Assembly: GCA_019694875.1 (NCBI GenBank)
Contig: JAIBBC010000001.1
Coordinates: forward strand, 2,043,799-2,107,798
DNA length: 64,000 nucleotides
Origin: Cyclobacteriaceae bacterium
GTDB taxonomy: Bacteria > Bacteroidota > Bacteroidia > Cytophagales > Cyclobacteriaceae
Direction: 5' to 3'
A program made the position numbers and the translations under genes. The notes under the pieces were generated by a model. It saw only the letters and a list, made by a program, of their open reading frames with translations. It ran no database searches and was not told where the DNA came from. Of the stretch, positions 16,356 through 24,918 are shown in pieces. The first letter of the stretch is position 1. The number at the start of each line of letters is the position of its first letter.

Positions 16356-16871
16356 ATGGAAAATCAACCTGTAACACCTCCTTCAGTAATGTCTGTGGGA
16401 TTGCGATATGGTTCAATCCTTGCCGCTGTATCGATTATTTACACCCTCATTCTGGTAGCTTTTGGAGCAAATCCATTTATCCAGGATTGGAAGACGTATG
16501 TTCACTTTGTATTCATCATTGCGATTGTTGTAATGGCGCAGAAGTATTACAAAGACAATGGCGATGGTTACATGCCTTTTGGTACGGGATTCGGAATAGC
16601 TTTTGTTACAATTATTGTTTCTATGCTGATCGGCATGGTATTCAATATCATCTACGTAAAACTTGTTGATACGGGTGCAATGGAAGCGATGTACGAGAAA
16701 ATCAGGATGGACATGGAGGAGAAAGGTCAGGGCGAACAAGCTGATATGGCTATCGAAATGACACGGAAACTATTCTGGGTATTTTACATTGTTGGATCGT
16801 TGTTCTGGGGCGCAATTATTGGATTAATTGTTACTATTTTCACGCAGAAAAAGCGCCCAGTAGCCTTCTAA
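16356..16871 (+). CDS. DUF4199 membrane protein
   Basis: A paralogue of the preceding protein, 171 residues, with four helices near residues 13-33, 44-60, 76-100 and 140-163. The AQKYYKDNGDGYMPFGTGF loop corresponds to the same conserved position. The region between helices 3 and 4 is acidic and Met-rich (YEKIRMDMEEKGQGEQADMA). The next gene, a glycosyltransferase, starts on the base after its stop codon, so the two are probably coupled. Confidence 0.82.
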   Translation: MENQPVTPPSVMSVGLRYGSILAAVSIIYTLILVAFGANPFIQDWKTYVHFVFIIAIVVMAQKYYKDNGDGYMPFGTGFGIAFVTIIVSMLIGMVFNIIYVKLVDTGAMEAMYEKIRMDMEEKGQGEQADMAIEMTRKLFWVFYIVGSLFWGAIIGLIVTIFTQKKRPVAF

Positions 16872-17861
16872 ATGCCAAAAAGCAAATACGACATCTCGAT
16901 TGTTATACCGGCCAAAGACGAGGATGAATCAATCCCCGAGCTTAGCCAATGGATAAGCCGTGCACTAACCCCGCACGGCTTTTCCTATGAAGTTATCTTC
17001 ATTGACGATGGCAGCACCGACAACACGTGGGATGTCATCGAAAAAATCTCAAAGGAAGACTCCCATATTAAAGGGTTTCGGTTTAACCGGAACTATGGTA
17101 AATCAGCTGCGCTGCAAACCGGTTTCCGCGCCGCCCAAGGCGATGTGGTAATAACCATGGATGCCGACCTGCAGGATAGTCCGGATGAAGTTCCGGAACT
17201 GTACAAAATGATTAAAACCGATGGCTACCACCTGGTTTCGGGCTGGAAGAAAAAGCGCAACGACCCGCTTTCAAAAACAATTCCATCGAAATTTTTCAAT
17301 AAAGTCACGAGCATGATCTCGGGCATCAAGCTGCATGATTTCAACTGCGGACTGAAAGCCTACGACAAAAAAGTGATCAAGAACATCTCGGTGTATGGTG
17401 AAATGCATCGTTACATTCCTGTAATCGCCAAGTGGGCGGGCTTCAAAAAAATCGGGGAGAAGGTTGTTGAACATCGAGCGAGAAAATATGGCTCCACCAA
17501 GTTTGGGTGGGAGCGATTTATGAACGGGTTCCTCGATTTGTTGTCGATCACATTCGTAAGCAAGTTCCGCCAGAAGCCAATGCATTTTTTCGGATTGCTC
17601 GGCACAATTTCTTTTCTGGTTGGATTCGTTATCACCGCATTTATTTTCTGGAACAAGATTGATGCGAGCCTCATTTCTAAAGTTCCGCTGAAGCGCGCAA
17701 TTACCGATCAGCCTTTGTTCTATGTTGCGCTTGTGGCGATCGTTATCGGTGTGCAGCTTTTTGTTACCGGCTTTCTTGCGGAAATGCTGGCCATGCAATC
17801 GCTTTCTTCGCGCGATTATCTCGTGATTAACAAAGCGGGCGTAGACGAAGACAGACCTTAG
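16872..17861 (+). CDS. Family 2 glycosyltransferase, polyprenyl-phosphate type
   Basis: A 329-residue GT2 enzyme. The GT-A domain opens with ISIVIPAKDEDESIPEL and has FIDDGSTDNTWD and the DxD metal site in MDADLQDSPDEV (about residues 96-107). Two membrane helices close the chain, near residues 240-262 and 283-312. This layout matches bactoprenol-phosphate sugar transferases of the GtrB/DPM1 kind, which load a sugar on a lipid carrier at the inner membrane. It is the last gene of the operon beginning with the BatA-like gene. The sugar is unknown. Confidence 0.9.
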   Translation: MPKSKYDISIVIPAKDEDESIPELSQWISRALTPHGFSYEVIFIDDGSTDNTWDVIEKISKEDSHIKGFRFNRNYGKSAALQTGFRAAQGDVVITMDADLQDSPDEVPELYKMIKTDGYHLVSGWKKKRNDPLSKTIPSKFFNKVTSMISGIKLHDFNCGLKAYDKKVIKNISVYGEMHRYIPVIAKWAGFKKIGEKVVEHRARKYGSTKFGWERFMNGFLDLLSITFVSKFRQKPMHFFGLLGTISFLVGFVITAFIFWNKIDASLISKVPLKRAITDQPLFYVALVAIVIGVQLFVTGFLAEMLAMQSLSSRDYLVINKAGVDEDRP

Positions 17862-17941
17862 TTTCATAGCCTTACGCGGCTCAACAGCATGTTGATTCCG
17901 GTAAAAAAGCAAAAAACTTTTCCCAGCGCCTTGCGGTTTGT

Positions 17942-17949
17942 TACTTTTG
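17942..17949 (+). promoter_or_regulatory. Bacteroidota -7 box upstream of glycosyltransferase
   Basis: TACTTTTG fits TAnnTTTG. About 20 bases upstream there is only a weak TTTT in place of the -33 TTTG. A start of transcription near 17955 would put the first reading-frame TTG (17938) outside the transcript, favouring the TTG at 17971 as start. Confidence 0.45.
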
Positions 17950-17970
17950 TGCGGTTGTAACCGATACGTT

Positions 17971-18981
17971 TTGTTTTATTCGTTCATCATCCCTGCCTTT
18001 AATCGACCTGATGAAATCCGTGAGTTGCTGCAAAGCTTCCGGAAGCTGAAACTTCCTGATTCGGGTTTTGAAGGGTTTGAAGTTATTCTGGCAGATGGAA
18101 GCCCGACAACCATTCTCTCCGAAATTATTTCTGAATATACCGCGCAACTGTCGGTGGTTCATCTACACCGGCCGAGGCTTCCCATAAGCCCTGCCCGAAA
18201 TCTCGGAGCCGAACATGCAAAAGGTGATTACCTGATCTTCTTGGATTCTGACGTGATCTTGCCGGAACATTATTTGCAACACGTCCATCGCAGTTTACAG
18301 CAGCGTCAGGTTGACGCGTTCGGAGGTCCGGATGCAGCGCATCAGTCGTTCAGCGATGTTCAAAAGGCGATAAGCTTTGCGATGACATCATACCTGACTA
18401 CAGGAGGAATTCGCGGAGGCAAAAAGCAACTTCATCAATACAATCCGCGTGGCTTTAACATGGGCATCCGCAAAACTGCTTTTCAGCAAATGAATGGATT
18501 TTCAGCATTCGTGGCCGGTGAAGATATTGAATTGAGTATCCGCATGATTGAAGCCGGCCTGACAGTAACCCTGATTCCGGAAGCATTTGTATATCATAAG
18601 CGCAGAACAACCTTCAAAAGTTTTTTCCGGCAGGTTTACCGGTTTGGAGCCGCGCGCATAAATATTTTTTACCGGCACCGTAGTCAATTAAAGATCACGC
18701 ATCTTTTTCCATCGGCTTTCATGCTGTTTTTGCTCACCGGATGGGTAACCGTTTTTCTCAGTAAACCTGTTTTTGCTGCTTACCTTGTGATGTCAGCATT
18801 ATACTACGCTGCGATCCTGATCAGCGCAACGTTGAAAGAGCGAAGCATCGTTGTAGGATTTTTGAGTCTTATCGCGGCTACCTGCCAGCTTTTTGGATAC
18901 GGTTCCGGATTACTCGCGAACGCATTTGCCGTTTTTATTCTCGGCAAAAAAGAAGGTCTGCAACTCGGGGCAAGCAAGTAA
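17971..18981 (+). CDS. Family 2 glycosyltransferase with C-terminal membrane helices
   Basis: About 336 residues from a TTG at 17971. The frame is open back to 17938, but that start precedes the likely transcription start. The catalytic domain begins YSFIIPAFNRPDEIRELLQS, with ISPARNLGAEHAKGDYLIFLDSDV supplying the DxD-type site and GFNMGIRKTAF and AGEDIELSIRM later acceptor-site motifs. Three to four hydrophobic helices follow near the C-terminus. It likely builds an envelope or exported glycan at the inner membrane. Its stop abuts the convergent heptose-isomerase gene. Confidence 0.85.
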   Translation: MFYSFIIPAFNRPDEIRELLQSFRKLKLPDSGFEGFEVILADGSPTTILSEIISEYTAQLSVVHLHRPRLPISPARNLGAEHAKGDYLIFLDSDVILPEHYLQHVHRSLQQRQVDAFGGPDAAHQSFSDVQKAISFAMTSYLTTGGIRGGKKQLHQYNPRGFNMGIRKTAFQQMNGFSAFVAGEDIELSIRMIEAGLTVTLIPEAFVYHKRRTTFKSFFRQVYRFGAARINIFYRHRSQLKITHLFPSAFMLFLLTGWVTVFLSKPVFAAYLVMSALYYAAILISATLKERSIVVGFLSLIAATCQLFGYGSGLLANAFAVFILGKKEGLQLGASK

Positions 18982-19596
18982 TTATTTTACACGCGCATCG
19001 TAGGTACTGCCCATGGATGTGTTATCGCTATGCAGCCTCCGCATCACTTCTTTCTTGATTACATTAAACACCATCATGTGGATGTCTTCGGCAACTTCCA
19101 TGTCAAGCGCTACCGAATGAACCGAGATGTCGGCAATCGCTTTAATCTTGCCGCCCTTAAAACCACAGAAGGCCACGGTTTGAACACCTTTTGATTTCGC
19201 AAACTCCATCGCCTTAACTACGTTAGCCGAGTTGCCTGAACCTGAAATGCCAATGACGAGATCGCCAGGCTGAATAAAATTTTTCAGTTGTTCAACAAAG
19301 ATGTCGTCATACGAAACATCATTGGCGATCGCCATCAGGGCAGGGAGATTGTCTACCAGGCTGATCACGCGAAAGCGCTTTTCAAGTCCGAAAGAAGCAC
19401 CCTTTACAAAATCGCCTGCAGCATGCGTGGCAGAAGCCGCGCTTCCGCCATTTCCGAAAATATAAATCGTTTTACCGGCTTCGTAAACCCGCATGAACGC
19501 TTCAATTGTTTTTTCAATTTCAGAGCGATCGAGTTTGTCGATGGTATCCTTTACAAGATTCAGGTAATCAATAATTGTCTTCTGCGTGTTATTCAT
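18982..19596 (-). CDS. gmhA: Sedoheptulose-7-phosphate isomerase (SIS domain)
   Basis: A 204-residue SIS-domain protein with IYIFGNGGSAASATHAAGDF and VIGISGSGNSANVVKAMEFA, the two phosphosugar-binding loops typical of GmhA. It converts D-sedoheptulose 7-phosphate to D-glycero-D-manno-heptose 7-phosphate. Its start overlaps the end of the heptose kinase gene by eight bases, and the phosphatase/guanylyltransferase fusion is upstream, so the pathway context supports the assignment. Confidence 0.9.
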   Translation of the reverse strand: MNNTQKTIIDYLNLVKDTIDKLDRSEIEKTIEAFMRVYEAGKTIYIFGNGGSAASATHAAGDFVKGASFGLEKRFRVISLVDNLPALMAIANDVSYDDIFVEQLKNFIQPGDLVIGISGSGNSANVVKAMEFAKSKGVQTVAFCGFKGGKIKAIADISVHSVALDMEVAEDIHMMVFNVIKKEVMRRLHSDNTSMGSTYDARVK

Positions 19597-20572
19597 CGGA
19601 AATGTGAATTAGTTTGCTGCCTTCTCCCTCAAATCTGAAATCGAATTTTCGCAAAGGCCTTAGCGCTTCAATTAATTTTGGCTGCAAGTTAACGGGACAG
19701 TAGAACAACAAAAAACCGCCTCCGCCAGCGCCCAGAAGTTTTCCGCCCAGCGCACCGTTTCGAAGGGCGGTGTCGTAGGCTTCGTCAATAGCCGGGTTGC
19801 TGATGCCCGAGGCCAGTTTCTTTTTCAGTATCCAGTTCTCGTGCAGAATTTTACCTAAATCATCAGGCCGGTCGTTTACAAGAGCTTCCCGGGTATCATA
19901 CACAAGCTTAACCATGCTCTTCAATGCATTGAATTTGTCGTCCTGACTGGTGTTTTTCTTTTGTTCGGCCAGAATGTTTGATGCACTGCGCTGCGCGCCC
20001 GTGTAAAACATCAGCAGGTTCTGTTCGAGCGTTTGATATACATTTTCGCCAAGCTTAATGGGTTCTACTGTTACCGCTCCGGAAGCGTGAAATTCAATAA
20101 CATTCAATCCGCCACAAGCGGTGGCATACTGATCCTGTTTGCCAATCGGTTCGTGCAATAAATCAATTTCAACATGACATGCCTCGGCCGCCAGTTCCGA
20201 TTTCTTTACAGGATTGTTTTTTATCAGGTGGAGGTTATGCAACAGGCCAACGGTAAAGGCTGACGATGACCCGAGTCCGGTACCGGCCGGAACATCGGCA
20301 ATGGAACTGAATTCAAGTCCGCCCTTGATATTGAATTTATTGAGAACCGTTTTTAAGATCGGGTGCTGAAGCTCATTTGCGTCAGAAACGGTTTCTGTTT
20401 TCGAATATTTAACTCTGATTTTATCTTCTTCAAAAAATTTGTGTGAAGAGATATACATGTATTTGTTGATGGACGTGCTGATAACTGCGCCTGTGTGCCG
20501 TGAATAAAAGCTCTCAAGGTCCGAACCGCCACCCACAAAACTGATCCGGAAAGGCGTACGTGTAATGATCAA
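19589..20572 (-). CDS. hddA: D-glycero-alpha-D-manno-heptose-7-phosphate kinase
   Basis: A 327-residue GHMP kinase. It opens with MIITRTPFRISFVGGGSDLE, typical of HddA-type kinases. The ATP loop is VPAGTGLGSSSAFTVGLLH and the C-terminal GHMP motif is GALGGKLLGAGGGGFLLFY. The enzyme phosphorylates heptose 7-phosphate at C1, giving the alpha-1,7-bisphosphate used by the GDP branch. The neighbours on both sides are the other steps of the same pathway. Confidence 0.9.
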   Translation of the reverse strand: MIITRTPFRISFVGGGSDLESFYSRHTGAVISTSINKYMYISSHKFFEEDKIRVKYSKTETVSDANELQHPILKTVLNKFNIKGGLEFSSIADVPAGTGLGSSSAFTVGLLHNLHLIKNNPVKKSELAAEACHVEIDLLHEPIGKQDQYATACGGLNVIEFHASGAVTVEPIKLGENVYQTLEQNLLMFYTGAQRSASNILAEQKKNTSQDDKFNALKSMVKLVYDTREALVNDRPDDLGKILHENWILKKKLASGISNPAIDEAYDTALRNGALGGKLLGAGGGGFLLFYCPVNLQPKLIEALRPLRKFDFRFEGEGSKLIHISDE

Positions 20573-20614
20573 AGGATAGCTGTTAAATAACGGTTCAAGT
20601 TAACGAAATCGGGC

Positions 20615-21907
20615 CTAATGAAACGGGAAATTTTCAAGCACAAAGTCAACGGCAGTCGCCAAGTCAGTAAACACATGGTCAGGCTTTGTATTGCCCAGAC
20701 GTTCTGCCGTTGTGTTAACGGCAACGGTTGTTACGCCTGCGCGTGCACCGGCTTCTATATCGCGCGCTGAGTCGCCAATAAAAAACGAGGTTGCCAGATC
20801 GATATTGAAGTCGCGGCCTGCAACCAGCAGCATGCCCGGTTTTGGTTTACGACAATGGCAATCGATTTTATAGGTGGGATTTTCTTCCGGGTAGCCCTTG
20901 TCGGGATGATGCGGGCAGTAGTAGAGCGCGTCTAGCCGTGCGTGCTGCTCGCCCAAAACCGTATCAAGCTTGTTGTGGATGATTCTCAATTCATCTTCGG
21001 TGCAGAGGTTGCGGGCAACAACAGGCTGATTGGTAATAACAATAGCCAGGTATCCTGAGTCGTTAATTTTTTTAATGACGGCTGGTGTAGCACTGAAAAT
21101 TTTCAATTCATCCGGATTTTTTATCAGGTGTGTATCTTCATTCAACACTCCGTCACGATCCAGAAAAATTGCTTTCTGTTTATTTTTGAAATCACGCGCT
21201 TCAATTTTTCCGGTCAAAAAATCTGTGCGCACTTTTTCGAGCCGGTCGGGCGTTCCCATGTCCTTCAGGTATTCTGAGGTATTATACCCGAACATGTTCA
21301 GCTTGGAATAAACAGCGGGAAAGATATTTTTCCCGAAGTCAGCCTTTTCCTGGCGGATGTGATTGAAAATCTTTTTTGATAAGATGTAAACGCCTGCATT
21401 AACCAGGTTGCGATAATATTTGCCCGGAACATGCGGCTTGGAATGAAAACCAGTGATGCGGCAGTTATTGTCAATGTCCACCAAATCGCTGTCGTAAGGA
21501 TGATCATTCGGATGAACAACCAGCGTGCAATCACTCTGTTTTTCTGAATGAAAAGTCATCAGCCTGTTCAGGTCCATGCTTAACATCACATCGCCATACA
21601 ACAGCAGAAAATCTCCGGTAATTAATTGCTCAATTGCTTTAACGCCACCTACCGTTCCAAGCGGTTCTTTTTCTTCGAAGTAACGAATGTTAACACTGTG
21701 GGCCTTGCCATCTTTAAAGTAATCCTGAATAGCTTCTTTCAGATGATTAACCAGGATGATGATATCCGTAATTCCGTACTGCTTAAGCAACGCGACATGA
21801 TGTTCCAGCAAAGGTTTTTCACCTATGGTGAGCATAGGCTTGGGAATTTCCGTGGTTACGGATTTTAATCGAGTGCCCTGGCCGCCCGCTAAAATCACCG
21901 CCTGCAT
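20615..21907 (-). CDS. Heptose-1-phosphate guanylyltransferase / heptose bisphosphate phosphatase fusion
   Basis: A 430-residue two-domain protein. Residues 1-235 are a nucleotidyltransferase (AVILAGGQGTRLKSVTTEIP, LLLYGDVMLSMD, EYLKDMGTPDRL) of the HddC kind. Residues 245-430 are a HAD phosphatase of the GmhB kind, with DRDGVLNED (D250, D252), VITNQPVVAR, the zinc-site cysteines in CPHH and CHCRKPKPGM, and FIGDSARDIEAG. The pair would remove the 7-phosphate and then transfer GMP to give GDP-heptose. The fusion joins the last two steps, while the first two are encoded just downstream. Order of use is phosphatase first, opposite to the domain order. Confidence 0.88.
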   Translation of the reverse strand: MQAVILAGGQGTRLKSVTTEIPKPMLTIGEKPLLEHHVALLKQYGITDIIILVNHLKEAIQDYFKDGKAHSVNIRYFEEKEPLGTVGGVKAIEQLITGDFLLLYGDVMLSMDLNRLMTFHSEKQSDCTLVVHPNDHPYDSDLVDIDNNCRITGFHSKPHVPGKYYRNLVNAGVYILSKKIFNHIRQEKADFGKNIFPAVYSKLNMFGYNTSEYLKDMGTPDRLEKVRTDFLTGKIEARDFKNKQKAIFLDRDGVLNEDTHLIKNPDELKIFSATPAVIKKINDSGYLAIVITNQPVVARNLCTEDELRIIHNKLDTVLGEQHARLDALYYCPHHPDKGYPEENPTYKIDCHCRKPKPGMLLVAGRDFNIDLATSFFIGDSARDIEAGARAGVTTVAVNTTAERLGNTKPDHVFTDLATAVDFVLENFPFH

Positions 21908-21910
21908 AAA

Positions 21911-22696
21911 TCAGGGTTTTAGCTTGGTGAGGTAAAGATTGGCTGCAATTTTTTCAAGCAGCGCATCCGGGAGAATGTTTGAAAATTTTACGGTCAGATA
22001 GTTTACCGCACCCGGAATGCTCTCGGACTTTTTATTGAACATCGCCTTTAGGCCTTTTTTGGCGACTACTTCGGCCGGCATTTCAAATTTCTTGGCGGTT
22101 TCCTGCATCGCTTCCATGCCAGCCTGCTGAATGAAATTTGTAGACATCGGGCCCGGACTCACACACGTTACGGAAACATTCGTATTGCGCAGCTCGTAAC
22201 GAAGTCCGCGCGAGAATGATTTAACAAAAGCTTTGCTGGCCGCATACAAGGCCATGGTTGGAACTGCCTGGTACGCTGCTGTACTCGCAATGTTCATAAT
22301 GTATGCCGCTGGCTGCCGCTTCAGCAGCGGGAGCATCGTATGGGTAAGATTAACCAGCGAACCGGTGTTTACCTGAATCATTTTTTCCTGCTGATCGATT
22401 GGCATCGATTCAAAGAAGCCCCAGCAGGCATAGCCTGCATTGTTAATCAGCACCGATGGATTGAATTGATTTTGCTCACACCAGGAATATATAGCTCCTG
22501 ATGATTTTGTATCACTCAGATCAAGCGCAAGACTCGTGGCCTTTACCTTGTATGTTGCTGTTATTTGCTGAGCGAGATCAGCCAGCATTTTTTCAGAGCG
22601 GGCAACCAGCAGAAGATCATAACCCATTGCTGCAAGCTGATGCGCAAGGGCTTTACCCAAACCCTTGCTCGCACCTGTAATGATTGCTTGCTTCAT
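21911..22696 (-). CDS. Short-chain dehydrogenase/reductase
   Basis: A 261-residue SDR. The dinucleotide loop is ITGASKGLGKALA, NNAGYA is the structural motif, the catalytic Ser is in MNIASTAAY and the YxxxK pair is in YAASKAFVK. It resembles fatty-acyl or ketone reductases of the classical SDR group; the substrate is unknown. Its start shares one base with the stop of the PhyH-type gene upstream (TAATG), so the two are translationally coupled. The heptose genes follow four bases later on the same strand. Confidence 0.88.
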   Translation of the reverse strand: MKQAIITGASKGLGKALAHQLAAMGYDLLLVARSEKMLADLAQQITATYKVKATSLALDLSDTKSSGAIYSWCEQNQFNPSVLINNAGYACWGFFESMPIDQQEKMIQVNTGSLVNLTHTMLPLLKRQPAAYIMNIASTAAYQAVPTMALYAASKAFVKSFSRGLRYELRNTNVSVTCVSPGPMSTNFIQQAGMEAMQETAKKFEMPAEVVAKKGLKAMFNKKSESIPGAVNYLTVKFSNILPDALLEKIAANLYLTKLKP

Positions 22697-23514
22697 TATT
22701 TCGCCATCTTTTGAAAGCGCTGATAGAATTGAGTCTTGCTGTTCTCGTCCTTAATCATGTACTCACCGCAAATTACAGGTACATACATTACCTGTCTGCG
22801 GCTTTGCTCTCCCACAAGCGGAGACTGCTCAACGCGGTGCCATAAACGTCCATCGTGGATGGTTAAGTCACCCGCCTTGGTCATCAAACTCATTTCTTCC
22901 TTGTCAGGGTTGTGATCCATGAAGTAGCGTTTTCTGAATAACAGCTTAAATAAGCCTTGCTTGTGAGTGCCGGCAAGAATTTTCAAACCACCGTTATTCG
23001 GAACTGCGTCAGTCAGGTGCACACCCACATTCAGCATTGGCATAATACGCTTGCCGTAAAACACATCGCGCAAAGAGTCGGTATGCCAGCCGAGGCGTGA
23101 ATAATTACTGCTGTCGATATTGATATAGTGGTTGATTACGAGCCCGTCTTTTTCATTTTCACCCATGCGTGGATTTTTTGCATGAGGCCCTAACAATGGG
23201 AACAATGCCGTGAAACGCGGATCCTGAATAAATTCATGAAGTACATTGCTGTGCTGTGAGCTGAACGCGAATCGCTGAACGATTCTGCGGCCATCAATGT
23301 CGCGGCCCCACTTAATGGGAACACCATTTATTTTTTCCAGGTTTTGTTCTGCCCACCTCGTCTCGATTGCCCGCATTTCGCGCTTGAACAGGTCAACCGT
23401 ATCCTGATTGATGAATCCCCGGAAATGAAGGAAGCCATGATCTTCAAAAAACTGGATATGCTCGGGCTTCAGGGGAGAGGTGAATTCAAAAATCGGATAA
23501 TCGTTCAATTTCAT
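22696..23514 (-). CDS. Phytanoyl-CoA dioxygenase-family oxygenase
   Basis: A 272-residue Fe(II)/2-oxoglutarate oxygenase of the PhyH family. The iron triad is visible: HTD in SRLGWHTDSLRD and the distal His in DGRLWHRVEQS, followed by an Arg that could bind 2-oxoglutarate (SRRQVMYVPV). The N-terminus FFEDHGFLHFRGF is the usual PhyH opening. It would hydroxylate a small molecule or lipid; none is indicated. First gene of a five-gene minus-strand run ending at gmhA, with a promoter box 63 bases upstream. Confidence 0.87.
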   Translation of the reverse strand: MKLNDYPIFEFTSPLKPEHIQFFEDHGFLHFRGFINQDTVDLFKREMRAIETRWAEQNLEKINGVPIKWGRDIDGRRIVQRFAFSSQHSNVLHEFIQDPRFTALFPLLGPHAKNPRMGENEKDGLVINHYINIDSSNYSRLGWHTDSLRDVFYGKRIMPMLNVGVHLTDAVPNNGGLKILAGTHKQGLFKLLFRKRYFMDHNPDKEEMSLMTKAGDLTIHDGRLWHRVEQSPLVGEQSRRQVMYVPVICGEYMIKDENSKTQFYQRFQKMAK

Positions 23515-23576
23515 AAGTCTGGTTCGTTTTTCGGTATTTAACGTGGAAACGGGGATTTTAGCCGCCTTTCCGGGCG

Positions 23577-23584
23577 CAAATTTA
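23577..23584 (-). promoter_or_regulatory. Bacteroidota -7 box for the PhyH-SDR-heptose operon
   Basis: On the minus strand the sequence reads TAAATTTG, an exact TAnnTTTG match. No good TTTG lies 19-21 bases further upstream. It sits about 63 bases before the ATG of the PhyH gene. Confidence 0.45.
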
Positions 23585-23650
23585 CCGCAATATTACCAAA
23601 CTCACAGGGTCGGGGTAAGGAATACCTTGTACGGGAAAGCAAAGGCTGAA

Positions 23651-24331
23651 TCAGGCCCTTTCCGGGCTTTCAGAAACCTCTTTTTCCACGGCTTGGTGAA
23701 TCCTCCGGCTTGCCACAAGCGCCAGCCAGGCGAAAAGCGGGGCCGCCAGCACATCGATCGTATAATGAGCATGCTGGATCAGCAGCATAATGCCAACCAT
23801 AATGCCTCCCGCAAATAGAAAAGTCTTGAGCGTTCGGAAGGGAAGCCCGAATGCCATCAGCATCAGGATGCTGGTATGACCCGAAAAAAAGAGGTCTTTC
23901 GTAATCACAGCGCCTTTATAAAAAAAACGGTCGGTAATCGGGTCGTGAAGTAAAACCAAATTCTCAGGGGCGGCCAGCGGCACCAGTAAAATTGTCACAA
24001 AACGTACGAGGGTCAGAATCACGTACGCCTGAAGCACAATCAAAAAATGATCGGGTTTTGTTAGCAGGGCTGCAACGCTTGCAATCAAAAGTGCATCCAT
24101 GATAATGAATATGATCAGCGACAGGTCTCTTGCCGTTAGCCACTCCAAAATAAAATCCGGAATGGGAACCCCCTGACGTTGTTCTGCGTATTGGAATACG
24201 ATTGGCGCAAGCCAGGCACAAATGAACAGGAGAACTGCAGTGACTATTAATTTGTATCTAAAACTTTTACCTTGCAGGGCAAATCGCCAGGCAGATAGCG
24301 CGGAAGAAATCATGAGTATCGAAAGGCTCAA
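23651..24331 (-). CDS. PAP2-like, sphingomyelin-synthase-type membrane protein
   Basis: A 226-residue polytopic protein with about six helices. Near the C-terminal half it has FFSGHTSILMLMAFG and QHAHYTIDVLAAPLFAW, the two catalytic blocks (His; His and Asp) of the sphingomyelin synthase/PAP2-C group. The first block of classical PAP2 enzymes (KxxxxxxRP) is not seen, which fits this subgroup. It would transfer or hydrolyse a lipid-linked phosphate head group at the membrane. Bacteroidota make sphingolipids, so a sphingolipid head-group role is possible but inferred. Confidence 0.75.
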   Translation of the reverse strand: MSLSILMISSALSAWRFALQGKSFRYKLIVTAVLLFICAWLAPIVFQYAEQRQGVPIPDFILEWLTARDLSLIIFIIMDALLIASVAALLTKPDHFLIVLQAYVILTLVRFVTILLVPLAAPENLVLLHDPITDRFFYKGAVITKDLFFSGHTSILMLMAFGLPFRTLKTFLFAGGIMVGIMLLIQHAHYTIDVLAAPLFAWLALVASRRIHQAVEKEVSESPERA

Positions 24332-24376
24332 TTTATCAAAATTTGCAAACTAAACCGGTCGAACAGAATTATTGGA

Positions 24377-24892
24377 ATGAAGCCTGTACTATTCATCTGC
24401 ATTGCGGCCCTTTTTAGTTTTTCAACCTCCGATTTCCCGGTTCCGCCACACACTAAAAAATCACTTTTTTATATCCACCGGAATCTCAACAACCATTCGG
24501 TGGTGTACGAGGTAAACCTTAACGACAAGGGCGTTATTGATCCGGAAAATCCGTTCAGGATTTACTGGATCCGTGTAGGCGAGAAAAACAAATACAAGGA
24601 ACTCAATTACATGGAGCGAACCTTCGCCTATGGACTCAAAACACAGTCTCTCGGAAACGGCAAGTACCATGCAGCATTTGTAGCGAAAAAGGAACGCACG
24701 ATTGACGTTTATCTGGATGACAAAGGTCAGGCTACCGCGTTGATGAAAATTGATAATAAATTGTCTAAACTTGTTAGAATATTCGTGCAGGTAGCCGAAG
24801 ACGGGTGGTGGCCAAAAGTAGCGTATGTGGAGTTTTTCGGCACAGATTTCAAAACAAATCTGCCTACGTACGAGAAACTACTGATCAATTAA
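24377..24892 (+). CDS. DUF4833 exported protein
   Basis: A 171-residue protein with a signal peptide (MKPVLFICIAALFSFSTSDF). The mature part has LFYIHRNLNNHSVVYEVN, NPFRIYWIRVGEKNKYKELN, ERTFAYGLK and a C-terminal WWPKVAYVEFFGTD, matching DUF4833, a family of unknown function in Bacteroidota. It is divergent from the PAP2-like gene with only 45 bases between starts, so the two promoters must overlap. Confidence 0.8.
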   Translation: MKPVLFICIAALFSFSTSDFPVPPHTKKSLFYIHRNLNNHSVVYEVNLNDKGVIDPENPFRIYWIRVGEKNKYKELNYMERTFAYGLKTQSLGNGKYHAAFVAKKERTIDVYLDDKGQATALMKIDNKLSKLVRIFVQVAEDGWWPKVAYVEFFGTDFKTNLPTYEKLLIN

Positions 24893-24918
24893 TTAACTGG
24901 CTTTAATCCTCCTAAACC

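Noticed and set aside
17271-17912. 213-residue minus-strand frame
   Set aside because: It is antisense to the glycosyltransferase with DxD motif; no independent domain is visible.
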